From positions 1 to 64,000 of the forward strand of contig JAGWVJ010000003.1 in the NCBI GenBank assembly GCA_018970945.1: a DNA stretch of 64,000 nucleotides, written 5' to 3'. The position numbers and the translations under genes are program-made. This stretch comes from Cyanobacteria bacterium REEB417 (lineage in GTDB: Bacteria > Cyanobacteriota > Cyanobacteriia > PCC-6307 > Cyanobiaceae). Below the pieces are notes generated by a model. The model was not told the origin of the DNA and did no database searches. It worked only from the letters and a program-made list of their open reading frames with translations. Of the stretch, positions 8,960 to 18,685 are shown piece after piece (the stretch's first letter is position 1; the number at the start of each line of letters is the position of its first letter).

Positions 8960-10402
8960 TCATGCGGGCCGCCGTTGCTGCACAAAACGCGGCAGCTGGG
9001 GGCCGTTCATCGCCAGGACGGCGCCCGCTGCGTCGGCGATGGCCGCCGGCGGCCCCTGCGATTCCCCACCGACTGGGCAGGCCCCTGCCGCATCGGTCAC
9101 CAGCAGGCTGCGGGCCCTCAGCAGGTAGGGCTCGCTGAGCGACCAGCTGCGGGCATGGCTGATCAACAGGGGGTCGGCAGGGGCATACACAAACGACGGG
9201 TGCCGCGGAACCGGCTCGGAACTGGCCTGGTCGCCATGCAGGCGCACCGCGCGGGTGATGGCTTGCACAAAGCGGCTGCGGGTCACCACGGTGCTGAGGT
9301 AGGCCACCACCCGTAGCCGCGGCGCGTCGAAGCCCTCGGAGCACATGTCGATGCTCACCAGCCAGTCGGCTTGGCCCGCCTTGAAGGCGACCAGCCGTGC
9401 TTCGGCCTCGGGGTCGAGCGAGTGCACCAGCAGCGCACGGTCGCCCTGCTCGAGCAGCAGCTGGGTGATCTGCCGGGCATGGGCGATGTCACGTGCGATC
9501 ACCAGGCCCCCGGCCTCGGGATGCTGGAGCTGGCGCACCTGCTCCAGCCGGTCGCGGGCCTGGAGCAGAACCCGTTGGGCAATGCTGCTGGCATCGGCCA
9601 ACCGGATCGCCCGCCGCAGGTTGCGGGCACGCCAGCTTTCCCGGGTCTCCGATGACAGGCACGAGCGTTCGGGAGCGTCGCTGGCATCGGGGCGGGCGTG
9701 GTCCACCCATCCATCCTGAAAGCGAAACTCGAGGGGCCGCACATCCCCGGCGGCAATCAGTTGGCGCGGTTCCACGCAGAGGTCGGGCACGATCCGCTCC
9801 ACCAGCTCACCGGCTTCGCGCACCTGCACCCGTCTGGCGGCGCAGAAGCCCAGCTGGTCGGCACGGAATGGCGTACCGGTGAGCCCAAGCCTTAGAGCGG
9901 CCGTGCTGCTCAGGCAGTCGAACGCGTGGCCCCAGGCGGCGGCCTCGGGATCGTCGGGGTCGATGCCCAGATGGTGCACTTCGTCGGCGATCGCCAGCCA
10001 GGGCGTGGTGTGCCATTGCCGCAGCTGATGCTCCAGGGTCAACCGGTGCAATGCCGCGCTCTGGTAGCTCAGCAGCAGGCCTGCCGCCGGAGCCGGCTCT
10101 GCCTGCCCCGACCAGTCGCTGAGTGGCAGACCGAGCCGCTCAGCCGCCTGCAGCCACTGACCGGCGATGGCGGTGCGGTGGCAGAACACCACAAAGCGTT
10201 CGACCCGCCCTTCACGCCGCAGTTGCTGCACGCCCAGCAGGGCGCCAAGGGTCTTGCCCGCCCCTGGCCCGGCGTGGATCAGCACATCCTGGCTACCGCC
10301 GCCCTGCAGCAGACGGGAGCGCAGCAGCTGGATCAGCCTGCTCTGCCACTGGCGCGGCTGCAGCGGCGGCCGCCCGCTCAAGGCAAACGAAAGAGAACCC
10401 AT
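8960..10402 (-). CDS. SF2 DEAD/DEAH-box helicase
   Basis: Walker A GPGAGKT, DEVHH box, LTGTPFRAD, motif VI-like QAITRAVR. Confidence 0.88.
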   Translation of the reverse strand: MGSLSFALSGRPPLQPRQWQSRLIQLLRSRLLQGGGSQDVLIHAGPGAGKTLGALLGVQQLRREGRVERFVVFCHRTAIAGQWLQAAERLGLPLSDWSGQAEPAPAAGLLLSYQSAALHRLTLEHQLRQWHTTPWLAIADEVHHLGIDPDDPEAAAWGHAFDCLSSTAALRLGLTGTPFRADQLGFCAARRVQVREAGELVERIVPDLCVEPRQLIAAGDVRPLEFRFQDGWVDHARPDASDAPERSCLSSETRESWRARNLRRAIRLADASSIAQRVLLQARDRLEQVRQLQHPEAGGLVIARDIAHARQITQLLLEQGDRALLVHSLDPEAEARLVAFKAGQADWLVSIDMCSEGFDAPRLRVVAYLSTVVTRSRFVQAITRAVRLHGDQASSEPVPRHPSFVYAPADPLLISHARSWSLSEPYLLRARSLLVTDAAGACPVGGESQGPPAAIADAAGAVLAMNGPQLPRFVQQRRPA

Positions 10403-10478
10403 GGCCGCATTATTGAGTGTTCTGGCCTATGGGCATCGGGGCGGGCGTTCCTAACTTCGGGCCAACACGGGTCAGCCC

Positions 10479-10670
10479 ATGGATTCCTTCAATGCCGGCG
10501 CTCCGCGCCACAACAGCGGGACTCCTGCCCAGCGCCGCCACCTGCTCGAGCTCTGCTGGCAGCACGAATGCGACATCGATCCGATGATCCTGCGGGCCAG
10601 ACAGCTGCGGCATCAGGGGGCCTGGCCCCAGGCGGTCTGCCTGGAGCAGGAACTGCTCCCGCTTTTCTGA
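10479..10670 (+). CDS. Hypothetical small protein (63 aa)
   Basis: Short ORF MDSFNAGAPRHNSGTPAQRRHLLELCWQHECDIDPMILRARQLRHQGAWPQAVCLEQELLPLF in a gap. Confidence 0.45.
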   Translation: MDSFNAGAPRHNSGTPAQRRHLLELCWQHECDIDPMILRARQLRHQGAWPQAVCLEQELLPLF

Positions 10671-10827
10671 GTGACGGGTCTTGCGTCACCGGTCTTGCCC
10701 CTCTGGTCTGAGCGCGCCCGGTGGGGGTGTGCGCACAAAGCGCCGCAAACGATTGCGGTTAACGCTCCCTTCACTTCCAAATGGAGGGCGATGGGATCCC
10801 TGTTGATCGGGGTCGGGAGGTGATGGT

Positions 10828-12012
10828 GTGTTGACAGTGCTGGTGCCCCGCGAAACCCGCCGGGGCGAGCTGCGGGTGGCCGCCACCCCGGAGACCGTCA
10901 AAGCGCTTGTGGCTGCTGGCCTGACGCCGTTGCTCGAGTCCGGGGCGGGCGAGACGGCTGGCTACACCGATGCGGCCTACGCGGCTGCCGGTGCCCGCTT
11001 GATCGATGCCGGGTCGGCCGACTGGTCGGCAGCTGATGTGGTGCTCTGCGTTGCCCCACCCCAGCCTGAGCAGCTGCAGCAGCTCAAGCCCGGTGCCCTG
11101 CTGGTGGGTCTGCTGGAGCCCTATGGGGCCTCAGCCCTGCTGCAGCTGCTCACCGACCGCCGCCTTTCGGCGGTGGCCATGGAGCTGCTGCCCCGCATCA
11201 GCCGCGCGCAGAGCATGGATGTGCTCTCATCGCAGGCCAACATCGCCGGCTACAAGGCGGTGCTGCTGGCGGCGGCCGCGCTCAACCGCTACGTACCGAT
11301 GCTGATGACGGCCGCCGGTACGATTCAGCCGGCACGGGCGCTGGTGCTGGGTGCGGGGGTGGCAGGCCTGCAGGCGGTCGCCACGGCGCGGCGTCTGGGG
11401 GCCGTGGTCTACGTGAGCGATGTGCGGCCTGCCGCCAAGGAACAGGTCGAGTCGCTGGGCGGCCGCTTCATCGAGCCGCCGGTCGAGCAGGAGCGGCCCG
11501 CCGAGGCCGGCGGCTATGCCCTGGCTGCGTCGGAGGCCTTCCTGGCGGCTCAGCGGCAGCAGCTGGCCGAACAGCTGGCCCTGGCCGATCTGGTGATCTG
11601 CACCGCCCAGGTGCCGGGCAAACCGGCGCCCCGCCTGATCAGTGACGCCATGCTCGCCGGCATGAAACCCGGCTCGGTTGTCGTCGACCTGGCGGTGGCC
11701 CAGGGGGGCAACTGCGAGGGCAGCGTTCCCGGCGAAATGGTCGTCCGTCACGGCGTTCAGCTGATCGGTGCCGATGGCCTACCCAGCAGCGTCGCCAACC
11801 ACGCCAGCGCCCTCTACTCCCGCAATCTGTTGGCCCTGCTGCAGCACCTGCTGGCGGCTGCCCAGGGGGCCGAGGCCAGCGTCCCCAGCCTCGGCATCGA
11901 TCCAGAGGATCCGATCCTGGCGGGCTGCCTGATCAGCCATGGGGGCCGCTGCCTGCGACCCGATCTGCTTCCGGCTAGCGAGCAGTCCTCACCCTCCCTT
12001 GCACCGGTCTGA
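10828..12012 (+). CDS. pntA: NAD(P) transhydrogenase alpha subunit, domain I (PntA-1)
   Basis: LVPRETRRGELRVAATPETVKALVAAG; ALVLGAGVAGLQAVATARRLGAVV. Confidence 0.93.
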   Translation: MLTVLVPRETRRGELRVAATPETVKALVAAGLTPLLESGAGETAGYTDAAYAAAGARLIDAGSADWSAADVVLCVAPPQPEQLQQLKPGALLVGLLEPYGASALLQLLTDRRLSAVAMELLPRISRAQSMDVLSSQANIAGYKAVLLAAAALNRYVPMLMTAAGTIQPARALVLGAGVAGLQAVATARRLGAVVYVSDVRPAAKEQVESLGGRFIEPPVEQERPAEAGGYALAASEAFLAAQRQQLAEQLALADLVICTAQVPGKPAPRLISDAMLAGMKPGSVVVDLAVAQGGNCEGSVPGEMVVRHGVQLIGADGLPSSVANHASALYSRNLLALLQHLLAAAQGAEASVPSLGIDPEDPILAGCLISHGGRCLRPDLLPASEQSSPSLAPV

Positions 12013-12014
12013 CC

Positions 12015-12359
12015 ATGAGCTCGTTGTCACAAGCCCTCTGGGTGCTGCTGCTCGGCAGCCTGCTGGGCTTTGAACTGATCGGCAAGGTGCCCCCCACCCT
12101 GCACACGCCCCTGATGAGCGGGGCCAACGCCATCAGCGGCATCACCGTGCTGGCCTCCCTGAGCCTGATTGCCCAGGCCGACGGAAACCCTGCCCTGCTG
12201 CTACTGGGGGCGGGGTCGCTGGCGTTCGCCCTGTTCAACGTGATCGGTGGCTTTGTGGTCACCGATCGCATGCTGGCGATGTTCGGGCCCAAATCCTCCG
12301 GGCCCAAATCAGCCGGGCGCAACGCGTCCAGTTCCAAGCCCTCGAGCGCCAAGTCATGA
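12015..12359 (+). CDS. NAD(P) transhydrogenase alpha subunit, membrane part (PntA-2)
   Basis: LLGFELIGKVPPTLHTPLMSGANAISGITVLASL; between pntA-1 and pntB. Confidence 0.92.
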   Translation: MSSLSQALWVLLLGSLLGFELIGKVPPTLHTPLMSGANAISGITVLASLSLIAQADGNPALLLLGAGSLAFALFNVIGGFVVTDRMLAMFGPKSSGPKSAGRNASSSKPSSAKS

Positions 12360-13804
12360 ACCCCACTGTTGTCTTGAGCTACGCCATCGATCTGGTGGCG
12401 GTGTTGCTGTTGGCCCTGGGGCTCAAGGGGCTCTCCAAGGTGCGCTCGGCCCGCTCGGCCAATGGGCTGGCGGCCCTGGCCATGGGCCTGGCGGTGTTGG
12501 GCCTGCTGATGCAGCAACAGCTCAGCCTTGAGGCCTGGCTATGGATCGCCGGGGGCACCGCCATCGGCGGCCTGGCGGGATGGCTGCTGGCCCAACGGGT
12601 GCCCATGACCGCCATGCCCGAGACCGTCGCCCTGTTCAACGGCTGCGGCGGCATGGCGTCGTTGCTGGTGGCTGTGGCGGTGGCGTTGTTTCAGAGCACA
12701 ACGGGGACCCTCAGCGACACCGCTGTGCTGGTCGAGCGCCTGTCGATCGTGATTTCGGTGTTCGTCGGTGCGATCACCTTCAGTGGCTCGATCGTGGCGA
12801 TGGGCAAGCTGCAGGGGTGGATCTCCACCCCGGGCTGGACCCAGAGCCCGGTGCGCCACGGGGTCAACATCACCTTGGCCGTGGCGGCTCTGGTCGGAGC
12901 TGTGGCGCTTCCGGCCGATCCAGCCGGTCCAGTTCTGTGGCTGTTGGTGGCTGCCTCCACCGTGCTGGGCATCGGGGTGACCCTGCCGATCGGCGGTGCC
13001 GACATGCCCGTCGTGATCTCGTTGCTCAACAGCTACTCGGGCGTTGCCGCCGCCGCTGCCGGCTTCGTGGTGGGCAGCCAGCTGCTGATCGTGGCCGGTG
13101 CCATGGTTGGTGCGGCGGGCCTGATCCTGACCCAGGTGATGTGCACCGCCATGAACCGCTCGCTGGTGAGCGTGCTGTTCGGCGGTGCCCTGGGAGCCAG
13201 CGCAGCCGGGCATGTGGGTGGGGGTGGTGACGAAGCCGGCTACACCCGCATTACCAGTTGCAGCGCCGAGGAGTGCGCCATGGCCCTCGAAACCGCCGAG
13301 CGGGTGGTGTTTGTGCCTGGTTATGGCCTGGCGGTGGCCCAGGCCCAGCACACCCTGCGGGAGCTCTCGAAGCTGCTCGAGGCCAACGGTGCCGAGGTGA
13401 GCTACGCCATCCACCCGGTGGCGGGCCGCATGCCCGGTCATATGAACGTGCTGCTGGCCGAGGCCGATGTGCCCTACGAGCAGCTCATCGAGATGGACGC
13501 CATCAACCCCGAGTTTCCGCGCACCGATGTGGTGATCGTGCTGGGGGCCAACGACGTCGTGAACCCCGACGCCAAGAGCGATCCCACCAGCCCCCTGTTC
13601 GGCATGCCGGTGCTGGAGGTCGACCAGGCGCGTCAGGTGTTCGTGGTCAAGCGCAGCCTGGGCGCGGGGTATGCGGGCATCAAGAACGCCCTGTTCGAGC
13701 TGCCCCAGACGGCCATGGTCTTCGGCGATGCCAAGGCGGTGCTGGCCGGCCTGGTGAGTGAGCTGCGGGAGCTGGGGGTGGGCAAGAAGCCCGCGGCGGT
13801 CTGA
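12356..13804 (+). CDS. pntB: NAD(P) transhydrogenase beta subunit
   Basis: TVALFNGCGGMASLLVAVA; VPGYGLAVAQAQHTLRELSKLLEANGAEVSYAIHPVAGRMPGHMNVLLAEADVPYEQ. Confidence 0.95.
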   Translation: MNPTVVLSYAIDLVAVLLLALGLKGLSKVRSARSANGLAALAMGLAVLGLLMQQQLSLEAWLWIAGGTAIGGLAGWLLAQRVPMTAMPETVALFNGCGGMASLLVAVAVALFQSTTGTLSDTAVLVERLSIVISVFVGAITFSGSIVAMGKLQGWISTPGWTQSPVRHGVNITLAVAALVGAVALPADPAGPVLWLLVAASTVLGIGVTLPIGGADMPVVISLLNSYSGVAAAAAGFVVGSQLLIVAGAMVGAAGLILTQVMCTAMNRSLVSVLFGGALGASAAGHVGGGGDEAGYTRITSCSAEECAMALETAERVVFVPGYGLAVAQAQHTLRELSKLLEANGAEVSYAIHPVAGRMPGHMNVLLAEADVPYEQLIEMDAINPEFPRTDVVIVLGANDVVNPDAKSDPTSPLFGMPVLEVDQARQVFVVKRSLGAGYAGIKNALFELPQTAMVFGDAKAVLAGLVSELRELGVGKKPAAV

Positions 13805-13808
13805 AGCG

Positions 13809-14813
13809 ATGGGGCCGTTGGGTCTGCCTCCCTTTCGTCCCCGGTTTCCCTGGCTCAGCCCTGACCTGCAGACCCTGCGCGACAGCCTGCGCCCCCAGCC
13901 TGTGTTGCTGCCCCGGGCGCAGCAGCGCTGTCTGATCCCGGTCGCGGGGGGTGAGCTGCTGGCGTGGTGGGCCCTGCCCCAGCGGCCGCCCCAGGCTGTG
14001 GTGCTTCTGGTGCATGGTCTTGGCGGCAACAGCGAGAGCGTGGGGGTGCGCCGCCTGGCGGCCCTGCTCCTGCAGCGCGGCCTGGCGGTGCTGCGGCTCA
14101 ACCTGCGCGGCGCAGGGGTGGGGCGCGATTTGGCTTCGGGCAGTTATGCGGCCCGATGCAACAGCGATCTGCTGCCGGTGCTGGCCCAGGCCCGTCAGCT
14201 GGCCCGGGGACTGCCCCTGGTTGGTGTGGGGTTTTCGTTGGGCGGCACCGTGCTGCTCAACGCCGTGCTCGCCAACCCTGCCGGTCTCGACGGGGTGGTG
14301 GCCCTGAGTGCCCCGCTGGACCTGGCCGCCAGCTGCCGTCATATGCAGCGACGCCGCAATCGGCCCTACCTGTGGGTGGTGGTGCAGCGCCTGCGGCGCC
14401 AGGTCTCAGCTGACCCAGCCGGCCTGACCGCGTCAGAGCGCCGTGCCCTGGACGCCGCACCGGGCTGGAGCCTGGAAGGTTTTGACGCGGCCATCACCGC
14501 ACCGCGCTGGGGCTACGACGCCGTGGAGCACTACTACGCCGCTGCCAGTCCCCTGCCGCAGCTGCACAAGGTCGTGACCGCCCTGCCGCCCTGCCTGGTG
14601 CTGCAGGCCGCCGATGACCCCTGGGTGCCCGCCGCTCCGGCGGTGGCCCTGGCCGAGGCCTGGTCTCGATGCCCGTCCATGCTGGTCGTGTTGCCCCCCC
14701 GGGGCGGTCATAACGGGTTTCATGGCACCGGTGATCATGCCCAGGCTGGTGCGGCGGCCAGTTGGAGCGATCGGCTCACCGCCAGCTGGATCGCCCAGCA
14801 GCTGGGCGGTTGA
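13809..14813 (+). CDS. YheT-family alpha/beta hydrolase
   Basis: VVLLVHGLGGNSESVGVRRLAALLLQRGLAVLRLNLRGAG; GVGFSLGGTVLLNA; GGHNGF. Confidence 0.88.
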   Translation: MGPLGLPPFRPRFPWLSPDLQTLRDSLRPQPVLLPRAQQRCLIPVAGGELLAWWALPQRPPQAVVLLVHGLGGNSESVGVRRLAALLLQRGLAVLRLNLRGAGVGRDLASGSYAARCNSDLLPVLAQARQLARGLPLVGVGFSLGGTVLLNAVLANPAGLDGVVALSAPLDLAASCRHMQRRRNRPYLWVVVQRLRRQVSADPAGLTASERRALDAAPGWSLEGFDAAITAPRWGYDAVEHYYAAASPLPQLHKVVTALPPCLVLQAADDPWVPAAPAVALAEAWSRCPSMLVVLPPRGGHNGFHGTGDHAQAGAAASWSDRLTASWIAQQLGG

Positions 14814-14822
14814 TCGCGCCGC

Positions 14823-15167
14823 TCAGCCAGCCGTGGCCAGGTTGTAGCGCTGCACAATCCAGGCCTCGATCGGAGAGCCGCCGATCAGATGGTCATCGAC
14901 GATGCGCTGGAGCCGTTCGGGGGTGACGCCGCCGTAGACGATGCCGTCGGGCCAGATCAGCAGCACCGGTCCCTGGCAGCAGATGCGCAGGCAGTCGGCC
15001 TTGCTGCGCAGCACGATGCCTCCGGGCCGGGCCGGGTCCTCCAGGCCCCGCTCACGCACCAGGCGTTTCAGGGTGTCCCAGCTGGCGACGCCGACCTGGG
15101 GATCGGGGTTGCAGAGCGCCTTGGTCGGGGTGGCGCACAGCAGCAGGTGATGGGAGACGGGGCTCAA
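14823..15167 (-). CDS. (2Fe-2S) ferredoxin domain protein
   Basis: [14 protein letters not shown]...[43 protein letters not shown]. Confidence 0.85.
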   Translation of the reverse strand: MSPVSHHLLLCATPTKALCNPDPQVGVASWDTLKRLVRERGLEDPARPGGIVLRSKADCLRICCQGPVLLIWPDGIVYGGVTPERLQRIVDDHLIGGSPIEAWIVQRYNLATAG

Positions 15168-16390
15168 GCCGCCACCAGGGCTGCAGCCTCGCGCACCGCC
15201 TGACGGGCCCAGGCGTCGACCGCCAGCACGTCGTCCAGAGAGGGGGAGGTCATCAGATCGACCCGGTGGCGATCACACACCCCGTCGATCAGTTCGGGAA
15301 TGTCGAGGAAATGGATCTGTTCGTCCAGAAACAGCGCCACGGCCTGTTCGTTGGCGGCGTTCATCACCGCCGGCATGGTGCCGCCGGCGCGCCCTGCGGC
15401 ATAGGCCAGCGCCATGCAGGGGTAGCGCGCGGGGTCAGGTTTGCGGAAGGTGAGGGAGCCCACTTCGGTGAGATCCAGCCTCCGCCATGGGGTCTCCAGA
15501 CGCTTGGGCCAGCTGAGGCAATAGAGGATCGGCAGCTTCATGTCGGGCCAGCCCAGTTGGCCCAGCACCGAGCTGTCGGCCAGCTCGACCATCGAGTGGA
15601 TGATCGACTGGGGGTGGATCACGATCTCGATCTGGTCGTAGTCCAGGCCGAACAGGTAGTGGGCCTCGATGACTTCGAGGCCCTTGTTCATCAGGGAGGC
15701 GCTGTCGACGGTGATCTTGCGCCCCATGCTCCAGTTGGGATGGCTGGTGGCATCGGCCACGGTCGCTTTGATCAGGTCTTCAGGGGCCCAGTCCCTGAAC
15801 GCGCCGCCGCTGGCGGTCAGCTGGATGCGGCGCAGGCCAGGGGTGGGGGTGCCGGTGCTGAGGCGCGCCGTTTCGGCGTAGGGCGTGCCCTGCAGGCATT
15901 GAAAGATTGCCGAGTGCTCCGAGTCGGCCGGCAGCAGCCGCGAGCCACTTTTGGCCAGCTCGGGCAGCACCACCGGCCCCGCGGCGATCAGGGTTTCCTT
16001 GTTGGCCAGGGCCAGGTCCTTGCCGGCGCGGATGGCGGCCAGGGTGGGCAACAGGCCGGCGCATCCGACGATGCCCGTCACCACCAGATCAGCCGTGGTC
16101 CAGGCGGCCGCGGCACAGAGGCCGTCGTTGCCACCCAGCAACGCGGGCAGGCGGGTGGGGCGCTCAGCAGGGTCAAGACCGTCGAGCCGCTCGCGCAGCT
16201 CGCCGACGCGGTCGGGGTCGGCGAGCGCCACCACCTCAGGGGCGTGGCGCTGGATCTGCCGGACCAACAGGTCCAGGTTGTTGCCGGCGGTGAGCGCCAC
16301 CACCTTGAAGCGATCGGGGAACTCCTCGGCCAGCTCGAGCGTCTGGGTGCCGATCGACCCGGTGGAGCCAAGCACGGAGAGGGCTTTCAC
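15164..16390 (-). CDS. dxr: 1-deoxy-D-xylulose 5-phosphate reductoisomerase
   Basis: [69 protein letters not shown]. Confidence 0.96.
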   Translation of the reverse strand: MKALSVLGSTGSIGTQTLELAEEFPDRFKVVALTAGNNLDLLVRQIQRHAPEVVALADPDRVGELRERLDGLDPAERPTRLPALLGGNDGLCAAAAWTTADLVVTGIVGCAGLLPTLAAIRAGKDLALANKETLIAAGPVVLPELAKSGSRLLPADSEHSAIFQCLQGTPYAETARLSTGTPTPGLRRIQLTASGGAFRDWAPEDLIKATVADATSHPNWSMGRKITVDSASLMNKGLEVIEAHYLFGLDYDQIEIVIHPQSIIHSMVELADSSVLGQLGWPDMKLPILYCLSWPKRLETPWRRLDLTEVGSLTFRKPDPARYPCMALAYAAGRAGGTMPAVMNAANEQAVALFLDEQIHFLDIPELIDGVCDRHRVDLMTSPSLDDVLAVDAWARQAVREAAALVAA

Positions 16391-16578
16391 GGACTGGCTT
16401 CACAGGTCGCCGCCCAGTTTGTCACTCATTGAACTTGGGCTGGTCGGATCGGCATGCGGGCGCAGCGGTTGGTTTGGGTCGGTACCCAGCCAGCGCCGGC
16501 CATTGCTGAAGGGTCCCATGGCTTGAGGACATGGATCAGGCGCGGGACACTGGGCGCCACCAATCCCGAATCACTCTG

Positions 16579-17961
16579 ATGCCCAGCCCCATCTCTGAGC
16601 AGCCTGCTGGGCCAGGTCAGAACCAGGGCCATCCGACCGAGAGCTGGAGCTCGAGTCTGGGGTTCGTGTTGGCAGCCGCCGGCAGTGCCGTGGGTCTGGG
16701 CAACCTCTGGGGCTTTGCCTACCGCGCCTCCCAGGGGGGCGGGCTGGCCTTTGTGGTGCTCTATGTGGCGATCGTGCTGCTGGTGTGCCTGCCGGTGCTG
16801 ATTGCCGAGATGGTGCTGGGCCGTAGCACCGGCCATGCGCCGCTGCTGGCGCCGATCACCGCCGGTGGTCGCCGTTGGGCACCCCTGGGGTGGTTGTTCA
16901 TGGCGGCAGCGGTGGGCATCCTCAGCTACTACGCCGTGCTGATGGGCTGGACCGGCCGCACCCTGCTGCATGCCCTGCTGGTGGGCCTACCTGCTGACAT
17001 GGAGGCTTCCAAGGCGTTTTTTGCTTCAATCAGCTCTGGCGGTTCTGCGCTGCTGGGCCATGTGCTGAGCATGGCGCTGACCGGCATCGTCGTGGCCGCA
17101 GGGGTGCGCGCCGGGATCGAACGGCTCAGCCGCTGGGGCATTCCCCTGCTGTTTGTGCTGCTGCTGGTCCTGCTGATCTGGGCTGCGGGTCTGCCTGGAG
17201 CCATGGAGGGTTACCACACCTTCTTGCTCAAGTGGGATGCCAGCAAGCTGCACGATGCGACCACGATCCGCAACGCCTTCACCCAGGCGTTCTTTTCGAT
17301 CGGTGCGGGCATTGGCGCGATCCTGGCCTATGCGGCCTATCTGGACCGACGCAGTGCCATCCCCACCGAGGCGGCGGCCGTGGTGACCATGGACACAGCC
17401 GTGGGGCTGATGGCCGGTTGTGTCACCTTTCCGCTGGTGGCCAGCTTTGCCCTGGGTGATGTCGTGAGCAGCAGCACCGTGGGCACCCTGTTCATCGCCC
17501 TGCCCACCGGCATGGCCTCGCTGGGGGGCGCGGGGCGGGTCGTGGCGGTGGCGTTCTTCGGGCTGGCCTACATCGCCGCGATCACCTCGTCGGTGTCCCT
17601 GCTCGAGGTGCCGGTCGCCTCGCTGATCGACCGCCTGGGTTGGCGCCGCCCACGGGCTGTCTGGCTGGGCGTGGCAGTCATCACGGTGCTAGGGCTGCCC
17701 GCAGCGCTCGACACGGGGGTGCTCGAGCGCATGGATGCTGTGTTTGGCGGAGTGTTGCTGATTGTCGGTGGTCTCCTGCTGGCGTTGTTGCTGGGCTGGG
17801 GATCCCCGGGACGTCTGCGTCAGGACCTGCAGGCCTCGGGGACGCCACCGGCGCTGGTAGGCAGTCTGCTGTGGTTGCTGCGCTGGGTGTCTCCCTGTGC
17901 CATCAGCATCGGTCTGGTGATTTCACTGGTCGATCTGGCCCGCAGCTGGGCCGGGGGCTGA
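16579..17961 (+). CDS. Sodium-dependent transporter, SNF/NSS family
   Basis: WSSSLGFVLAAAGSAVGLGNLWGFAYRASQGGGLAFVVLYVAIVLLVCLPVLIAEMVLG. Confidence 0.92.
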   Translation: MPSPISEQPAGPGQNQGHPTESWSSSLGFVLAAAGSAVGLGNLWGFAYRASQGGGLAFVVLYVAIVLLVCLPVLIAEMVLGRSTGHAPLLAPITAGGRRWAPLGWLFMAAAVGILSYYAVLMGWTGRTLLHALLVGLPADMEASKAFFASISSGGSALLGHVLSMALTGIVVAAGVRAGIERLSRWGIPLLFVLLLVLLIWAAGLPGAMEGYHTFLLKWDASKLHDATTIRNAFTQAFFSIGAGIGAILAYAAYLDRRSAIPTEAAAVVTMDTAVGLMAGCVTFPLVASFALGDVVSSSTVGTLFIALPTGMASLGGAGRVVAVAFFGLAYIAAITSSVSLLEVPVASLIDRLGWRRPRAVWLGVAVITVLGLPAALDTGVLERMDAVFGGVLLIVGGLLLALLLGWGSPGRLRQDLQASGTPPALVGSLLWLLRWVSPCAISIGLVISLVDLARSWAGG

Positions 17962-17963
17962 CT

Positions 17964-18008
17964 GACCCAATAACGACCCAATAACGACCCAAAGATTGAC
18001 CCAAGGAT
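17964..18008. repeat. Short tandem repeat, period 11-12 (GACCCAATAAC x2, then GACCCAAAGATT, GACCCAAGGAT)
   Basis: Repeated GACCCAA units at 17964, 17975, 17986 and 17998, right after the transporter stop codon. Confidence 0.8.
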
Positions 18009-18438
18009 GGAGGCATGATTGTTGCCATGCCTTGGCATTGATTGCATGTCATCAGTGGTCGGGGGGGGTGATCCAACCGCAGGATCAGCTCACTCGACCC
18101 ACTGGCCCTGGCGTGCGCCACCGGTTACTCGACCCTTGCGGTGGGCTCCCGGCGCCCAGTGGCGCAACTGCAGCGGTGTGGCCGGGTGAGGCTCATGGTG
18201 GTGCGCCAGCCGCTGATCCAGTCGATCACCACCGTGTTGCCCTCGAGGGTTCAGACGCCGCCGGTGCGGGTGTCGACCTCGGTGGCTGCTCTGGCTGTCG
18301 CCGCGACTGCCGGTTTGCTGGGCATGGGTGTCTGGGCGCGGGCGGCATCCAGCCCTGCGCCAGGCTGGGCTCCGTCAAGCGTGGTCTCAGCGTCTGCGGC
18401 CCAGGTGGGCTTAACTGACCCCAGTTGCACCGACACCT

Positions 18439-18678
18439 GTGTCTGCCCTGCCCGGCTGGCTGCAACGCTGGAACTTCATTGAGCGGGCCCGCCACGAGCG
18501 CACGCTCTGGGATGCCTTCGAGCGGGGCGAGTCGATCGAGCAACAGGTGGAGCAGTGCCGTGCCGCCGTCGAGGCGGGCGATCAGGGCCGCGCTTTCGAG
18601 CTCGAGGTCTGGACCACCACGCTGGTGCGCATCCGCAGGATTGAGAAGCTGATGCGCCAGCCCCCCGAGCAGGGCTGA
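18439..18678 (+). CDS. Hypothetical small protein (79 aa)
   Basis: MSALPGWLQRWNFIERARHERTLWDAFERGESIEQQVEQCRAAVEAGDQGRAFELEVWTTTLVRIRRIEKLMRQPPEQG; charged helical ORF. Confidence 0.6.
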   Translation: MSALPGWLQRWNFIERARHERTLWDAFERGESIEQQVEQCRAAVEAGDQGRAFELEVWTTTLVRIRRIEKLMRQPPEQG

Positions 18679-18685
18679 TGCGAGC

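Noticed and set aside
10123-10711. Several overlapping + strand ORFs around 10.1-10.7 kb
   Set aside because: Ala/Arg/Pro-rich shadow ORFs opposite the helicase; only the 63-aa ORF 10479-10670 outside it was kept, at low confidence
12539-14101. 520-aa ORF on minus strand opposite pntB
   Set aside because: Mirror ORF produced by strong GC3 bias; low-complexity His/Gln/Arg-rich translation, while the + strand has clear PntB motifs
15266-16432. 388-aa + strand ORF opposite dxr
   Set aside because: Antisense artefact of GC-rich codon bias; dxr motifs are unambiguous
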